Origin: Mastigocoleus sp. MO_188.B34
GTDB lineage: Bacteria > Cyanobacteriota > Cyanobacteriia > Cyanobacteriales > Nostocaceae
Length of the DNA: 32,905 bases
Assembly (NCBI RefSeq): GCF_030065675.1
Contig: NZ_JASJDK010000094.1
Span: forward strand, 1-32,905
Direction: 5' to 3'
Numbering within the stretch: position 1 is the first letter of the stretch; every line of letters begins with the position of its first letter. The translations under genes and the position numbers were made by a program. Below the pieces are notes generated by a model. That model was not told the DNA's origin and ran no database searches. It saw only the letters and a program-made list of their open reading frames with translations. This document shows, in pieces, positions 1-7,079 of this stretch.

Positions 1-2
1 TG

Positions 3-710
3 GATAATCTACAAGTATGGAAATCTATTTATCCCAGCATTGAATTTGAATATCACAGACGATCTAAAATTAAACAACCAGAGCTTGAAATATTTGAAGG
101 GATCAATCAACCTTTACCTTGGCAAAAAGTAGTTAAGTCGGCGTTACAAGAATTAGCGGCTCTTTTGGGGCATAATGTTGCTGTTGAGTTAGAACATTGG
201 ATTATCAGGCATTTTTTATACAAAGAAATTCATTGGTCGATGAATGCTTGGTCCTATGTTTTAGATCGAGCTTGTCAAAACTTTGATTATGATGAAAAAC
301 GAGTGGCTCCACCGGCAATTTTGACAATCATTCTTCCAGAAATTAAAAATCTGGTTCTTTATAAAAATATAGAAGAGCTGAGAGAAATTATAAAACGTAT
401 TTCTCCTCCTCCTGTTGGTGAAGATAAACCCCTGGGTATATGCAGTGATGCTTTATGGATTCAAGACATTGTTGAAGATGAGTCTATTATTAAAGCATTA
501 AAAATTATTTCCAGTAAAACCAGTCCTCAAGAACGTAAAGAAATTGTTAGATGGGCAGAACTTCAAGCAGCAAAGCTAAGTACGGGAACAAGTTTAATTA
601 ATCCAGAAGATTTGAAAGGAGATAAATATTTACGGATTGAGCCACCTTTATTCGATTTTCCTTCCGTACTAGATGCTTCTCTTGTAGAAGATACAGACTT
701 TACAATTTAA
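3..710 (+). CDS. Unrecognised protein, 5' end outside window
   Basis: The reading frame is open from the left edge (first complete codon at position 3) to a TAA at 708-710, so at least 235 residues are seen and the start lies outside the window. A TTG at 165 could be read as a start, but the codons before it look equally coding (an acidic and basic mix with no stop), so I treat the gene as truncated by the window. The visible part is soluble, with no membrane segment or signal peptide. It has a Trp-rich centre (EHWIIRHF, IHWSMNAWSYVL), a Pro-rich turn (RISPPPVGED) and an acidic C-terminus. I do not recognise the family. It is followed by a non-coding stretch and a WYL-protein remnant on the other strand. 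Confidence 0.6.
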   Translation, partial: DNLQVWKSIYPSIEFEYHRRSKIKQPELEIFEGINQPLPWQKVVKSALQELAALLGHNVAVELEHWIIRHFLYKEIHWSMNAWSYVLDRACQNFDYDEKRVAPPAILTIILPEIKNLVLYKNIEELREIIKRISPPPVGEDKPLGICSDALWIQDIVEDESIIKALKIISSKTSPQERKEIVRWAELQAAKLSTGTSLINPEDLKGDKYLRIEPPLFDFPSVLDASLVEDTDFTI

Positions 711-868
711 CTTTAGCTTTTGCACCTCAGCGATCCCAAATATTAGGATTGCATATTTAGTTTAGGACATTGTTTGTTATTCATCTCCTGTCTAGTGTTC
801 CCTATTTTCCTGTTACTCTTAGCAATAATAATGTTCTAATATTTTTTAGCTGTTCTGTGTTTTCTGTT

Positions 869-1156
869 TCATATTCCTTGTTCCCTGTAACCTTTTAAGA
901 AAACAAATTTTTTTCCATAATTTCTATTACCTTTTTGATATTCTTTTCTAATTTCTTCAACAAACCAATCAGGTGTTAGTACTTGGGCGTTAGAACCATA
1001 GCATAGGATCCTTTGACGGAACCAGAAGGGATAGTCTTCTCGAGTAACAATTTCAACATGTTTGGCGATTAAATCACGTTTGATTACTGTTTCGTTTAGT
1101 CTGCGGGTCTGATAGTTTGCTAAACTTCCGCTCAGGCGATAGGTTATATCTCCAAT
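869..1156 (-). pseudogene. WYL-domain regulator, C-terminal remnant
   Basis: Read on the minus strand from 1156 to a TGA at 869-871, 95 codons are open. They give the C-terminal part of a WYL-type regulator: a segment like LANYQTRRLNE, then DYPFWFRQRILCYGSNAQVL, then TPDWFVEEIRKEYQK. The FWFRQRIL-YG-NA-VL-P pattern is typical of the end of WYL/WCX proteins in cyanobacteria. A stop codon (1157-1159) directly precedes it, there is no ATG in the fragment, and no helix-turn-helix or WYL core is found upstream. This is therefore the tail of a decayed gene. Some cyanobacterial WYL proteins with this type of C-terminus are annotated as CRISPR-associated, but nothing in the window shows a CRISPR array. 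The identification rests on motif memory, not a search. Confidence 0.6.
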
Positions 1157-1471
1157 TTATGATTATAAACTGATTAAAAACTTGAAGTTTCAATCAAAAA
1201 CTACATTATGTTTTATCATGTCTATTACAGAATGTAGAAACAAATCAATAGCAAAGCCACACACGACATTACGATTGACCCGTCTCTACAAAAGATATAT
1301 TCACTTTATAGCTTACGCACTTGTTATAAACATTCAGGTATCTGAAATTGATTCTTTGTGTTGCAGTGACTGTAATGACGTTGTCTGTGCATAAATTTTT
1401 GACCTGAAAATAACTGTAACTTGATAGCAATAAGCCAAGAAATGCTACTATCTTTTCTGTTTTTCGCAAAA
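1157..1471. other. Gene-free stretch, no clear feature
   Basis: AT-rich DNA between the WYL remnant and the end of ctaE. Short open frames on both strands have no recognisable motif, and one of them overlaps the ctaE end in another frame. A segment around 1277-1295 (GACCCGTCTCTACAAA) resembles a dispersed cyanobacterial intergenic repeat. No hairpin followed by a T-run was found behind ctaE. Confidence 0.4.
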
Positions 1472-2086
1472 TTATTGCCACAGATAAATTAAGGCAAATA
1501 AAACAATCCAAATGATGTCAACAAAATGCCAAAATAATGAGGTTGCATTGATCCCAAAGTGACCCTTATCGTAGTTTCCTGGAGTGAAAGAACGAGTTAA
1601 CATAATTCCCTGAAGTAAAATTCCGGTAAAAACATGCAAACCGTGAAACCCTGTTAGTAAATAGAACATTCCTCCATATATCCCAGAGGTAAAACCAAAC
1701 TCAAGGTTACTCCACTCAATTCCCTGACCAATGAGAAAATAACTTCCCATCAACATTGTCAAGACTAAAAACAGGCGAAATTTATTTAAGTTGTTGCGAG
1801 CAAGTTCTTGTTCTGCTAGATAAATTACAAAGCTACTAGTAACAAGTACTACTGTATTAATTGCGGGTTCGCGAACCTCTAGTCCAGATACTCCTGGGGG
1901 TAACCAATCAGGTACTGTGGTTTTGTAAACTATATATCCAACAAAAAAACTCAAGAAAATAATGCTTTCTGAGAGTAAGAAGACGATAAAGCCAAACATG
2001 CTGTTTGCTTCTTCATCATGGTGGTGTTCTCCACCTGTTTGATATATAGGCTGTTGATACTCTTCGGAAATTATAGACCCTGTCAT
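1472..2086 (-). CDS. ctaE: Heme-copper oxidase subunit III (ARTO-type)
   Basis: Subunit III of the terminal oxidase encoded by this operon; an integral membrane protein that stabilises subunit I and is not itself a redox carrier. At 204 residues it matches the short five-helix bacterial form. It starts with a His- and Glu-rich cytoplasmic stretch (GEHHHDEEAN, about 19-28) followed by helices at roughly 30-50, 73-92, 103-122, 140-160 and 180-203. Conserved features visible are LLSESIIFLSFF, GQGIEW, the GFHGLHVFTG segment and the final SLFWHFVDIIWIVLF. The ATG at 2084-2086 has a good ribosome binding site (AGGAG at 2095-2099). It is the last gene of the leftward operon, 141 bp behind ctaD. The CuA loss in subunit II places the complex among alternative oxidases, so this would be the coxC/ctaEII copy. 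Confidence 0.93.
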   Translation of the reverse strand: MTGSIISEEYQQPIYQTGGEHHHDEEANSMFGFIVFLLSESIIFLSFFVGYIVYKTTVPDWLPPGVSGLEVREPAINTVVLVTSSFVIYLAEQELARNNLNKFRLFLVLTMLMGSYFLIGQGIEWSNLEFGFTSGIYGGMFYLLTGFHGLHVFTGILLQGIMLTRSFTPGNYDKGHFGINATSLFWHFVDIIWIVLFALIYLWQ

Positions 2087-2177
2087 TGGTTATTCTCCTG
2101 TAGTGGGAACTGGGTATTGGTGACTGGGGATTGGGAAAGAGATTATAATTTCATTACCAATTACCAGCGACCAATTA

Positions 2178-2228
2178 CAAATCATCAATCAAAACAAATC
2201 ATCAATCAAACCAAATCATCAATCAAAT
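2178..2228. repeat. 17-bp tandem repeat, three copies
   Basis: Three consecutive copies of a 17-bp unit (CAAATCATCAATCAAAA and variants) starting at 2178, 2195 and 2212. The last copy runs into the stop codon of ctaD (2228-2230). The preceding bases (2103-2175) carry GGGAACTGGGTATTGGTGA-like sequence of the kind common in intergenic DNA of heterocystous cyanobacteria. The repeat sits inside the operon between ctaD and ctaE. Confidence 0.8.
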
Positions 2229-4015
2229 TACTCGCGTTCGAGTCCATCTGCTGACAATATTTCTGATTCTTCTGCGCCAGATTCTTCTGGTTCAAATTCT
2301 TCTGCTTTAAATTCTTCTTCCTCTGATATTTCGTTGGCGAATACAGAAATTTTTTCGACTGTTTTCAGTGTTAAGGGTTCAGATTTACCATAACCATAGG
2401 GTTCTGAAATGACCACTGGAATCTCTTCGAAGTTTTCTACTGGAGGTGGTGAAGCAACTTCCCATTCCAAACCAATTGCTCGCCAAGGATTATCAGGTGC
2501 TTTCTCGCCTTGCATCCAAGAAGCTATCATGTTGAAAATGAAAGGTAAACTGGACATACCCAACAAAAAGGCTCCGAGGCTAGCAACTACGTTCCAAAAT
2601 GTATATTCTGGAGCATAGGAAGAGACTCGACGTAACATACCGTGCAATCCTAAGGGATGCATAGGTAAAAAGTTAAGGTTAGTACCGATGAATGCTAAAG
2701 CAAAGTGTAATTGACCCCAACCTTCGTAATACATTCTTCCGGTCATTTTCGGGAACCAATGGTAGATGGCTGCGTACATCCCCATTGTTACCGTTCCGTA
2801 AAGTACGTAATGAAAGTGACCGACAACAAAATAAGTATTGTTGACATGAACGTCCACGGGTACTGAGGACAGCATAATCCCAGTAATACCAGCAAATACA
2901 AACATAACTAATCCACCCAAGGCGAATAGCATGGCTGTATTTAGTTTGATTTTACCCTTCCAAATAGTTGCAACCCAAGCAAATACTTTAATTCCTGTAG
3001 GTACGGAAACGCACATAGTCGAAAGCATGAAAATCATCCGCATCCAACCGGGGGTTCCGCTGACATACATATGGTGTACCCACACCAAACCACTCACCCC
3101 AGCAATCACCATCGATGAGATAGCGACTACTTTGTAACCAAACAGGGGTTTACGAGCATAGACAGGAAATATCTCGGAAAAGATACCAAAAACAGGCAGA
3201 ATAATTACGTAAACTGCAGGGTGGGAATAGAACCAGAAAAAGTGCTGGAACATCACTGGATTACCGCCACCTGCTGGGTTGAAAAAGCTAGTACCAGCAG
3301 TGAGATCAAACAGTAGCATTACGGCACCTGCAGTCAATGCAGGCAACCCGAAAAGTTGGATAATTTGAGCACTGAATACAGCCCAGACAAAAATCGGCAT
3401 GCGGAAAAATGTCATGCCTGGAGCCCGCATTTTGACTATAGTTGTGACAAAATTGACTGCGCCCATAATCGAAGATACCCCCGATATGGCAACAGCCAAC
3501 AACCACACAACCTCACCATTAATCAAGCTACCTGTTGGATTTTGCACGCTTACGGGCGGATAAGACCACCAACCTGCTTGTGCTGGACCCCCAGGAACGG
3601 CAAAACTAACCATCAGTAAAACACCGACGACAGGTACCATCCAAAAAGCCGCAGCATTTAGACGAGGGAACGCCATATCTCGCGCGCCAATCATCAATGG
3701 AACGAGATAGTTCGCAAGACCAACCAAAGATGGGAATGTCCACAAGAACAGCATCACTGTTCCATGCATGGTGAACATACCGTTATAAATAGTACGGTCA
3801 ACCAAGTCAGCTTCGGGAGTCATTAATTCACCCCGAAGAATCATCGCAAAAATACCACCCACCAAAAAGAAAATAAAAGAGGTGACAAGGTATTGAATGC
3901 CGATTACTTTGTGATCGGTACTGAAACTAAAATATTCCTTCCAATGTGTTGGCGGTTCGGAATAGGATGTCTCGCCAAAAATTTTAATGTCTGTATCGAC
4001 GGAAATGTTTGTCAT
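2228..4015 (-). CDS. ctaD: Heme-copper oxidase subunit I, A2-type
   Basis: Catalytic subunit that reduces oxygen to water at a heme-CuB centre. At 595 residues it has about 12 membrane helices plus an acidic C-terminal tail (about 550-595, EEEEFKAEEFEPEESG). Visible ligands: the low-spin heme His in FTMHGTVM; the CuB site His265 and its cross-linked Tyr269 in the FYSHPAVYV motif; the HH pair in WVHHMYVSG; the K-channel Lys in PTGIKVFAW; and the last heme His pair in VGHFHYV. The motif around His265 is YSHPAV rather than GHPEV: the D-channel Glu is replaced by Ala267, with Tyr263 and Ser264 in front. This is the A2 signature in the Pereira-Teixeira classification. The start ATG (4013-4015) overlaps the ctaC stop by 4 bp (ATGA), so the two are translationally coupled. 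With the CuA-less ctaC this is best called the alternative respiratory terminal oxidase subunit. Confidence 0.95.
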   Translation of the reverse strand: MTNISVDTDIKIFGETSYSEPPTHWKEYFSFSTDHKVIGIQYLVTSFIFFLVGGIFAMILRGELMTPEADLVDRTIYNGMFTMHGTVMLFLWTFPSLVGLANYLVPLMIGARDMAFPRLNAAAFWMVPVVGVLLMVSFAVPGGPAQAGWWSYPPVSVQNPTGSLINGEVVWLLAVAISGVSSIMGAVNFVTTIVKMRAPGMTFFRMPIFVWAVFSAQIIQLFGLPALTAGAVMLLFDLTAGTSFFNPAGGGNPVMFQHFFWFYSHPAVYVIILPVFGIFSEIFPVYARKPLFGYKVVAISSMVIAGVSGLVWVHHMYVSGTPGWMRMIFMLSTMCVSVPTGIKVFAWVATIWKGKIKLNTAMLFALGGLVMFVFAGITGIMLSSVPVDVHVNNTYFVVGHFHYVLYGTVTMGMYAAIYHWFPKMTGRMYYEGWGQLHFALAFIGTNLNFLPMHPLGLHGMLRRVSSYAPEYTFWNVVASLGAFLLGMSSLPFIFNMIASWMQGEKAPDNPWRAIGLEWEVASPPPVENFEEIPVVISEPYGYGKSEPLTLKTVEKISVFANEISEEEEFKAEEFEPEESGAEESEILSADGLERE

Positions 4016-4944
4016 TTTTTATCTTCCTTTCCACCGGAATAATTAACCAGAGGAGGTTGTGCGGGAGCAACAGTAGCCCAGCCGTTAGGAAATCCAGACT
4101 CAGAAGCTTGAGCGTATTCCAAAGCCGCTTGATTTTTTGCTGGAGATAACTGAGTTCTCGCCGCAGCTTTCAACCATTTGTGATACTCTTCTGGGGATTC
4201 AACAATTACATTCGCTTCCATGGTGGCAAAATAAGTCCCGCTATACTGGGAATCAGTTAACCGATATTTACCCTCGCGTACTGGAGTAAATTCAAAGTCA
4301 ATAGTAGTGTTGGGGATAATATCTTGCTTGAGTCGGAATCCAGGAATATAAAACCCGTGAATCACATCTTCTGACTGTAAAGCTAACCGCACGTGTTGAT
4401 TCGCCGGTAAATGTAATTCAGTGCTAGTTACATTTCTTTCAGGATAATGAAATATCCAAGCCCACTGTTTAGCAGTAACATCAATATCTGTAACTGTTTG
4501 ATTTGGATATTCTATGGTCGCAGCGTAGGCTGATTCAATTCCAGGTACCTGTAACTTCATCAACTCATCTGAACCTTGAACTCCCATTTGTTGATAAATT
4601 TGATAGCTGTAACCGGCAATCCAAAATACCAACATCACTGGAATTACTGTCCAGACAATTTCTAAAGTTAGATTTCCCTCTATTGGGGGTCCATCACTAG
4701 TATCATCGGGAGCAGCACGATGGAAGATCAGGGAATATACAACAACGCCCGTGACTCCTAAAAATATAAAAGCTCCCAGGGTGACCAAAAAACTGATTAA
4801 ATTATCAATTAATACAGACTCAGCTGCACCTTGTGGTGGTAACCAGGAATAAGCCTGCTGACCTACCCATAAACTCGTAACCGTCAAAGCGATCGCACTC
4901 GCGATCAGTATCAGAATTCTTCTGAAAAAATTCCAGATGTTCAT
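4012..4944 (-). CDS. ctaC: Oxidase subunit II lacking the CuA site
   Basis: Subunit II of the oxidase, 310 residues: an N-terminal hydrophobic segment (7-28), two membrane helices (about 45-72 and 93-115) and a lumenal/periplasmic cupredoxin domain. The domain keeps QWAWIFHYP, the first His (DVIHGF, His196) and FRLKQD. The CuA motif normally reading C-x3-C-x3-H-x2-M is here Asp231, Ser235, Phe239 and Met242. Three of the four ligands in this loop are gone at the exact expected spacing, so dinuclear copper cannot bind. This is known for cyanobacterial alternative oxidases (ARTO), which are thought to take electrons from quinol rather than cytochrome c or plastocyanin. The start ATG (4942-4944) has AAAGGA about 8 nt upstream. 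It is followed by ctaD with an ATGA overlap. A tail of about 55 residues after the cupredoxin domain is Ala- and Pro-rich. Confidence 0.95.
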   Translation of the reverse strand: MNIWNFFRRILILIASAIALTVTSLWVGQQAYSWLPPQGAAESVLIDNLISFLVTLGAFIFLGVTGVVVYSLIFHRAAPDDTSDGPPIEGNLTLEIVWTVIPVMLVFWIAGYSYQIYQQMGVQGSDELMKLQVPGIESAYAATIEYPNQTVTDIDVTAKQWAWIFHYPERNVTSTELHLPANQHVRLALQSEDVIHGFYIPGFRLKQDIIPNTTIDFEFTPVREGKYRLTDSQYSGTYFATMEANVIVESPEEYHKWLKAAARTQLSPAKNQAALEYAQASESGFPNGWATVAPAQPPLVNYSGGKEDKK

Positions 4945-5101
4945 TTTTCATTTCCTTTGTTGGGGGTTGGGGATTTGTGACTGGGGATTAGCGACCAGGG
5001 ATTGGGTAATGATTGATAAATTATTACTACTCCTTTCCTCCCTGCTCCCTTTCTCCTCTAATCCTCTTCTCTACTCCCTGCTCCCCGTTCTCTATATTTG
5101 T

Positions 5102-5707
5102 TCACTTCAACATTGCATTGAGATTTTCGCCTAAACGTAACAAGCGATCGGCTGTATTGTGAACGCCAAATTCTGCAGCAAGTTGTGCTCCTAAAGTTCC
5201 GTGTACATACATGACGAACATAATTACAGCACCTAAAGCTAAATAACTCCACTGCACTTGATTTTCAGCATTACAACGCAAAATAAAACGCTGAACGCCC
5301 CGCCAAACAGTCATACCAACAATCAGCGCAAATAAAATAACGCCCCCCACTCCATGCCAAAGCATTGTTTCCATTGCTTGCAGCCCCCAAGCACTTTCGA
5401 GTTCTGTGGGTGGCTGTGCCAGCATAATTTCGTAAAAACCGGCTGCTACAGTAAAAAAGGTAATGATGCTTGCAGCCACCATGTTGTACCAACCGACATC
5501 AAAAAAGTTGGAGCGACTTACAGGAATTTCTAAATATTTAAATACCCACTTTTGTAGGGGATAGAGAACTCCCAAAATATCAAACGTGATGCCGATAATG
5601 AATAAACCTATGGTTAAATGAACTAAATTAGGATGAATCGGAATCGAGTAGGGTAATCCGTTTGCACCTAATTGTCCTCCCACCTGCTCTATAAGTTCGG
5701 AGTTCAT
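5102..5707 (-). CDS. DUF2231 membrane protein (oxidase operon)
   Basis: A 201-residue integral membrane protein of the DUF2231 family, with four predicted helices (about 28-50, 72-95, 117-140, 152-172). It begins with the family signature IHPNLVHLTIGLFIIG (His25, His30), has further His residues in MLWHGVGG and MYVHGTLG, and ends with the GTLGAQLAAEFGVH motif, the counterpart of the family's G-LGG-LVY--G. The reaction is unknown; the conserved membrane histidines suggest heme or redox work, which is inference. Its start overlaps the stop of the upstream paralogue by 4 bp (ATGA at 5704-5707). ctaC follows after 157 bp, so it is co-transcribed with the oxidase and could be an accessory electron-transfer or assembly subunit. 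Confidence 0.82.
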   Translation of the reverse strand: MNSELIEQVGGQLGANGLPYSIPIHPNLVHLTIGLFIIGITFDILGVLYPLQKWVFKYLEIPVSRSNFFDVGWYNMVAASIITFFTVAAGFYEIMLAQPPTELESAWGLQAMETMLWHGVGGVILFALIVGMTVWRGVQRFILRCNAENQVQWSYLALGAVIMFVMYVHGTLGAQLAAEFGVHNTADRLLRLGENLNAMLK

Positions 5708-6204
5708 CGTAAAACCCCCTCCTTAATCGCTTCAACTACTGGTACGGTGTGAAGCCCGTAAACCCACACCAATTTATCTCCTAAATACACCTGCACAAAT
5801 ACTACAGCCGTTAGCACTAAACCCATTCCCAAAAATGAAAATGGAATTTTCTTCGGGTTACGTCGTCTAAGAACATAGCGCCAAGCTGTAACTGCAGCCA
5901 GAACTCCTGATAAAGACCAACCAATTAGGGTATGTAAGCTCAAAACTGATTGCGCCTGTTCATAAGGCTGCGCCAAACCTGCTTCAAACTGACCGAAAAT
6001 AATAGCAACGAAGATGGAAATCGTAGCGATAAATATATTCCACCAACTTACCTCATGCAAACGTTCGTTACCGCTAAAGTAGCCAATAACATCACAAACA
6101 ACAGCAAATAAGACCATCGCGATTACGAAATGTACCACAATCGGGTGAATCGTGTCGGGGTATGGTAAATTGTGGTCATTCAAAAACGGAAAATAATCAA
6201 GCAT
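5704..6204 (-). CDS. DUF2231 membrane protein, first operon gene
   Basis: A 166-residue paralogue of the next gene: four membrane helices and the DUF2231 pattern TIHPIVVHFVIAM (His20, His25), LSLHTLIGW, and a C-terminal GDKLVWVYGLHTVPV. It is shorter than its partner because it lacks the longer N-terminus and the loop after the first helix. The ATG at 6202-6204 has a strong ribosome binding site (AGGAG at about 6209-6213), the best in the operon, which fits its position as first gene. The operon then runs leftward through the second DUF2231 gene, ctaC, ctaD and ctaE. Function is not established. Confidence 0.82.
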   Translation of the reverse strand: MLDYFPFLNDHNLPYPDTIHPIVVHFVIAMVLFAVVCDVIGYFSGNERLHEVSWWNIFIATISIFVAIIFGQFEAGLAQPYEQAQSVLSLHTLIGWSLSGVLAAVTAWRYVLRRRNPKKIPFSFLGMGLVLTAVVFVQVYLGDKLVWVYGLHTVPVVEAIKEGVLR

Positions 6205-7079
6205 AGGCTTCTCCTGGACATTTATTCTGAAGCAATAACCAGAAGTACTTACTAAGAGGACAAGTTTACAAATCTACACTTTTAATAATTTATTCAGGTT
6301 TAGATATTTTTTATGTAACCCACGCAGCAAGCTCAAAAGAATATCTAGCTTGCTGATAACTTTTATGCTTGTTTATCTTGTTAGATGATGACGGAGCAAG
6401 GAATTTAGGGTATTAAAAGAGAACTAGCTTGGCAAAAATTCTCACAAATCTGCAATCAGTCTTGCTTTACGAAGAAAGAATTACAATACCTTTTCTTATC
6501 GGGTACTAATATCACTCCTACCATCCATACCCAATTGAGTTTGATATTTTTTTTCAGTACGATCTAATTTCACTTATTGAATACTAAATATTAATTGTTC
6601 AATATGTAAATGGAATAATAGAATACAGTTTTCAATTGGTTATATTGTTTTACAGCTATCCTTGAATATGAATTTATAAAGATAGAAGTGAATAAAATAT
6701 TTGTAATATGTATTTTTCGTTATATATAATGATTTTCTTAAGTGTAGAATAAATTGAATATGTTTGAGCTTAATTAAGAAAAATGGTTTATATTCTATAG
6801 GGGTCATATTTTATTTGCGAGTCCAAAACTTCGCTAAAAAACTTCCGATTGCGTTGTATACCCATTACTACCTTTGGAAGCTGACACAAAATTGATTTTC
6901 ATTAATTATTTAGGAACGCCATACATCAAGCTGCTGAGGAGTAACTAAAGAAGTTGATTCATACCATTAGTATTTTGGAAAAATTATATAAATCCTCGTG
7001 AAGTAAAATTTCTAAAATAAAGTCCCAAACTTAAAGTTTCACAGTTAAACTTTCAAGACTAAAGATTCAAGATTATTGT
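6205..7079. other. Divergent intergenic region, oxidase operon / hydrolase
   Basis: 875 bp of AT-rich DNA between two divergent transcription units. It must hold the promoter of the oxidase operon (right to left) and that of the hydrolase gene (left to right). I found no convincing NtcA site (GTA-N8-TAC with a spaced -10 box). Visible structure: a 9-bp inverted repeat at 6325-6355 and a 7-bp one (AAAGTTT / AAACTTT) at 7033-7053 just before the hydrolase start. A 17-codon minus-strand fragment near 6909-6965 (TPQQLDVWRS) may be gene debris. Confidence 0.45.
6325..6355. repeat. 9-bp inverted repeat, 13-nt loop
   Basis: CAGCAAGCT at 6325-6333 is perfectly complementary to AGCTTGCTG at 6347-6355. 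It lies about 120 bp upstream of the first gene of the oxidase operon. No T-run follows on either strand, so a terminator is unlikely; an operator or leader structure is possible. Confidence 0.6.

Noticed and set aside
1269-1511. 80-codon minus-strand open frame over the end of ctaE
   Set aside because: Overlaps ctaE in another frame and shows no motif or ribosome site.
6909-6965. Minus-strand fragment with TPQQLDVWRS before a stop, possible gene remnant
   Set aside because: Only about 17 open codons, no start and no family match that I can support.
6205-7079. NtcA-type promoter for the oxidase operon
   Set aside because: No GTA-N8-TAC site with a correctly placed -10 element was found by eye, although such control would be plausible for a heterocyst oxidase.
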